DNA of 9,208 nt, from assembly GCA_949127685.1 (NCBI GenBank), contig CASBPW010000042.1, positions 1 to 9,208 of the forward strand, written 5' to 3'. This document shows, one piece after another, positions 6,560 through 9,208 of this stretch. The notes under the pieces are model-generated. The model was not told the DNA's origin. It ran no database searches and worked only from the letters and a program-made list of their open reading frames with translations. The DNA is from Candidatus Sivonenia alaskensis PMM_0068 (GTDB taxonomy: Bacteria; Cyanobacteriota; Cyanobacteriia; Gloeobacterales; PMM-0068). Made by a program: the position numbers and the translations under genes. The stretch's first letter is position 1; the number at the start of each line of letters is the position of its first letter.

Positions 6560-9136
6560 TCAGGACCCATATTTATTGAATAGCTTAAATCCTTCAAACC
6601 AGAGAACGCTAGACAATCCACCGACGATGCAGATGGCTAGATCCATAGGATGTAAAGTGGAAAAACGGAATAAGTCCTGAAGGAAAGGAACATAGAGAAT
6701 AAGAGGAAGAATGACTACTGCCCCTCCTGTTACCCACCACAAAGCGGAATTCGGCAGACGCAAGGTCGTTAAGGCGGTATCTCTCCAAGAGCGATTGACA
6801 AAGATAAGCGAGAGATTGGCAATAATCAAGGTCGTAAAAGCTAGTGCGCGAGCATCCAATTCTCCCTGTCCACGATAGAATGCGAAGCCAAAGATGATAA
6901 GAAGGACAATCAATACCCCGATACCTTGGAGCACACTTAACCATAAGGTGCGTTTACTAAATAAGGGCTCTTTCGGGTTGCGTGGAGGACGGTTCATTAC
7001 ATCTTTTTCCTCCGCTTCTGCTTCAAATACAACATAACAAGCTGGGTCAATAATTAAATGTAGAAATGCGATATGGACAGGCAAAAGGACTAAAGGCCAC
7101 TTGAGTAAGACAGGGATTAAAGACATACCCGCAATCGGGATATGGACTGCCAGAATATAGGCCATTGCCTTCTTCAGATTGTCAAAAATCCTACGCCCTA
7201 AGCGGATTGCCTGCACAATCGAGGAGAAGTCATCATCTAAGAGCACCAGCGCCGCCGACTCACGCGCTACATCGGTCCCCCGTTCACCCATAGCAATACC
7301 GATATGAGCGGCTTTGAGGGCAGGGGCATCATTCACGCCGTCTCCCGTCATCGCTACGATTTCACCGTTATCTTTCAGCGCATTGACCAGTCGCAGTTTT
7401 TGTTCTGGTACCATCCGCGCAAAAATATTAACTGTCTTGATCTGCTGACGCAAGGTTGCGTCATCCATTTGTTCTAATTCTGGTCCAGTGATCACCTGGT
7501 CGTTGGGAGCAAGACCAATTTGTTGAGCAATATTTTGGGCGGTGCCTGGATAATCGCCAGTAATCATTACTACGCGGACACCAGCGGTATAACATTCTTG
7601 AATGGCCGGAGCTACCGTTGGTCGCACCGGATCAGCTAGCCCCACCAGTCCTAAAAACTCAAACTGGAAGTCATGCTGTTGATCGGGCAACCTGGAGTTG
7701 GATGGCAAGGCAGTATGCGGTTGATAAGCTCTAGCAACACCTAGAACCCGTAAGCCTTGGCTAGACATCCTCTGCATTTGTTGGGATAAGGCCTCAGTCT
7801 GCTGCTGGTCGAAGTGACATAGGTCTGTGATCGCCTCGGGGGCTCCTTTGGTGGCGACCACATAGCCTGAGCCATCTGTTTTTACTTTCCAGGCATGGGA
7901 CATGGCCAGGAGATTTTCTGATAAAGGATATTCCTGAATCAAGGCCCAGTCATTATGCAGGTGTTCTGTATTCGTTAAATAGTGATTCCCTAAAGACTTA
8001 AAGGCTTTTTCCATAGGGTCGAAAGGGTCTCTTTGGCTGGCGAGGATACTGAACTCAACCAGTTCATGAAAGGCCTCCGGCAAAGGCTCTTCCCGATGGC
8101 CATCCACATCATAAAATTCACCCCCGGCGAACAACTGGCGTACGGACATCCGATTAAAGGTAAGGGTTCCTGTTTTATCAACACAGAGGACGGTAGCAGA
8201 ACCCAAGGTCTCAACGGCGGGCATCCGACGGGTTAATACTCTTTTTTGTGCAATACGCCAAGCTCCCAGCGCCAGGAAGATCGTGAGTACAACCGGAAAT
8301 TCATTGGGCAGAATCGCCATGGCTAAGGCCAGCCCAGCTAAAAACCCATGGAGCCAATCCCCACGGGTCAACCCATAGACGACCACGACTCCGATACAAA
8401 TGGCAATGGCGACCAGGGCTAATTTACTGACAAGCTGTCTGGTTTCTCTTTGGAGTAAGGTCTCTTCCGTCTCAACCGTCTGCAGGGCTTTCCCAATCTT
8501 GCCGAGTTCTGTACGGTTACCGGTTGCTTGCACCTTCGCAACGCCTTGCCCTTGTACGACCAGGGTTCCAGAGTAGAGAAAAGGCAGGTCATCACCGCCA
8601 GGACGTCTCATTTCCTCTGCTCCTCCAGCCCGCTTGCGAACCGGTACCGACTCTCCGGTAAGCAGGGATTCATCAATAGTTAAACTAATCGAAGAAAGCA
8701 GGATGGCATCGGCTGGAACCCGGTCTCCTTCTGATAAAACTAAAATATCGTCACGGACCACTTCACGACCCGCAATCCGCTCTTGCTTGCCCTCTCGAAT
8801 CACTAAGGCGCGGGGACTGGATAAATCTTTTAAGGCTTCTAGAGCCCGCTCTGTTTTCTGTTCCTGGTAGAGGGTAATCCCTGTAATGAAGAGGACAAAC
8901 CCTAAGAGGATCAAAGCCTCTTGAACATCCCCCAAGATGAAATAAATCACGCCACAGGCGACGAGCAGGAGAAAGATAGGCTCTTGTAGCACTTCTGCGG
9001 CAATGGTTAATAGATTGCGTTGCCGGGTAGAAAGCAGCTCGTTATAACCTTCATGCTTCAGCCTATCTGCCGCTTCCCGCTCGGATAGTCCCGCAATGCT
9101 CTTAAGGTCTGTTTCTGTTATGAGTCCAGTCTTCAT
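6560..9136 (-). CDS. Cation-translocating P-type ATPase, full length, P2-like subfamily with an atypical M4 motif
   Basis: An 858-residue membrane pump that would move a cation at the cost of ATP. The cation N-terminal domain (1-45) includes LSEREAADRLKHEGYNEL (17-34). TM1 and TM2 are at about 52-68 and 72-90. A-domain LTGES is at 159-163, TM3 at about 238-256 and TM4 at about 262-292. Phosphorylated Asp320 lies in CVDKTGTLT (318-326). N-domain KGAPE is at 430-434, MITGDYPGTA at 524-533 and MTGDGVNDAP at 596-605. TM5 to TM10 lie between about 658 and 850, so nothing is missing. In M4 the motif is PNEFP (277-281) where related pumps usually have PEEFP, so Asn278 (codon 8303-8305) replaces the Glu equivalent to SERCA Glu309. 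M6 has IDPAC (696-700) instead of the Ca2+-pump TDG pattern. The transported ion (Ca2+, H+, Na+, Mn2+ or other) therefore cannot be named. The ATG at 9134-9136 has only a weak, close AAGG three bases upstream. Confidence 0.92.
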   Translation of the reverse strand: MKTGLITETDLKSIAGLSEREAADRLKHEGYNELLSTRQRNLLTIAAEVLQEPIFLLLVACGVIYFILGDVQEALILLGFVLFITGITLYQEQKTERALEALKDLSSPRALVIREGKQERIAGREVVRDDILVLSEGDRVPADAILLSSISLTIDESLLTGESVPVRKRAGGAEEMRRPGGDDLPFLYSGTLVVQGQGVAKVQATGNRTELGKIGKALQTVETEETLLQRETRQLVSKLALVAIAICIGVVVVYGLTRGDWLHGFLAGLALAMAILPNEFPVVLTIFLALGAWRIAQKRVLTRRMPAVETLGSATVLCVDKTGTLTFNRMSVRQLFAGGEFYDVDGHREEPLPEAFHELVEFSILASQRDPFDPMEKAFKSLGNHYLTNTEHLHNDWALIQEYPLSENLLAMSHAWKVKTDGSGYVVATKGAPEAITDLCHFDQQQTEALSQQMQRMSSQGLRVLGVARAYQPHTALPSNSRLPDQQHDFQFEFLGLVGLADPVRPTVAPAIQECYTAGVRVVMITGDYPGTAQNIAQQIGLAPNDQVITGPELEQMDDATLRQQIKTVNIFARMVPEQKLRLVNALKDNGEIVAMTGDGVNDAPALKAAHIGIAMGERGTDVARESAALVLLDDDFSSIVQAIRLGRRIFDNLKKAMAYILAVHIPIAGMSLIPVLLKWPLVLLPVHIAFLHLIIDPACYVVFEAEAEEKDVMNRPPRNPKEPLFSKRTLWLSVLQGIGVLIVLLIIFGFAFYRGQGELDARALAFTTLIIANLSLIFVNRSWRDTALTTLRLPNSALWWVTGGAVVILPLILYVPFLQDLFRFSTLHPMDLAICIVGGLSSVLWFEGFKLFNKYGS

Positions 9137-9208
9137 AAGCCTTGCGCTCGTAGGAACACGCCATGTTAGAAGGCTGAAACTAGCCCTCTACGCCTATGAT
9201 GTCCTGAA
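9137..9208 (-). promoter_or_regulatory. 5' leader of the minus-strand ATPase with a possible RBS-sequestering hairpin
   Basis: On the minus strand AAGGCT (9138-9143), which holds the only Shine-Dalgarno-like bases of the ATPase gene, is complementary to AGCCTT at 9170-9175. The six-pair stem has a 26-base loop and would mask the RBS. Six pairs over such a loop can arise by chance. No clear promoter and no gene are visible in these 72 bases. Confidence 0.25.

Noticed and set aside
6609..6944. Second minus-strand frame of 111 codons inside the ATPase C-terminus
   Set aside because: Overlaps the conserved TM7-TM10 region in another frame and has no motif. No frameshift in the ATPase is needed, since the main frame is intact to its end.
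1..9208. HIP1 octamers (GCGATCGC), CRISPR repeats, rRNA or tRNA genes
   Set aside because: Looked for by eye and not seen. Partial matches such as AGCGATCC and TGATCGCC are not HIP1.

Overview
The window looks like chromosomal DNA of a bacterium, most likely a cyanobacterium. This is inferred from remembered resemblance of the GH57 enzyme, the MgtA-type pump and the second P-type ATPase to cyanobacterial homologues; no taxonomic marker gene is present. Coding density is high. There is no tRNA, rRNA, CRISPR array or intact transposase. The cyanobacterial HIP1 octamer GCGATCGC was not seen, so any cyanobacterial host would be a HIP1-poor lineage.

Layout. (1) Bases 1-2133, plus strand: a GH57 glycoside hydrolase (alpha-glucan-active enzyme) that begins upstream of the window. 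(2) Bases 2145-3095, minus strand: a DUF808/YedI-type multi-pass membrane protein, convergent with GH57 across an 11-base gap that includes a terminator-like hairpin. (3) Bases 3096-3536: a 441-base gap without a convincing gene. It holds three perfect hairpins and lies between the divergent DUF808 and mgtA genes. (4) Bases 3537-5957, plus strand: a P3B (MgtA/MgtB-type) Mg2+ ATPase with all catalytic motifs but apparently lacking about 35 residues that include TM2. (5) Bases 6110-6559, plus strand: a 149-residue four-helix membrane protein of unknown function. (6) Bases 6560-9136, minus strand: a second, full-length P-type cation ATPase of another subfamily, whose stop codon directly abuts that of the small membrane protein. 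(7) Bases 9137-9208: its 5' leader.

Apart from GH57, every gene encodes an integral membrane protein, and two are P-type ATPases, so the right-hand 6 kb reads as a cation-homeostasis neighbourhood. The small four-helix protein follows mgtA and could be an accessory partner, but this is only positional inference. The two most notable points are the internal deletion in mgtA and an abrupt base-composition change inside that gene (about 49% GC before base 4140, about 39% after), which continues as an AT-rich tract to about base 6560. Together they suggest a mosaic or decaying mgtA. The hairpin-rich gap is the best candidate for an unannotated structured RNA or a small mobile-element remnant.
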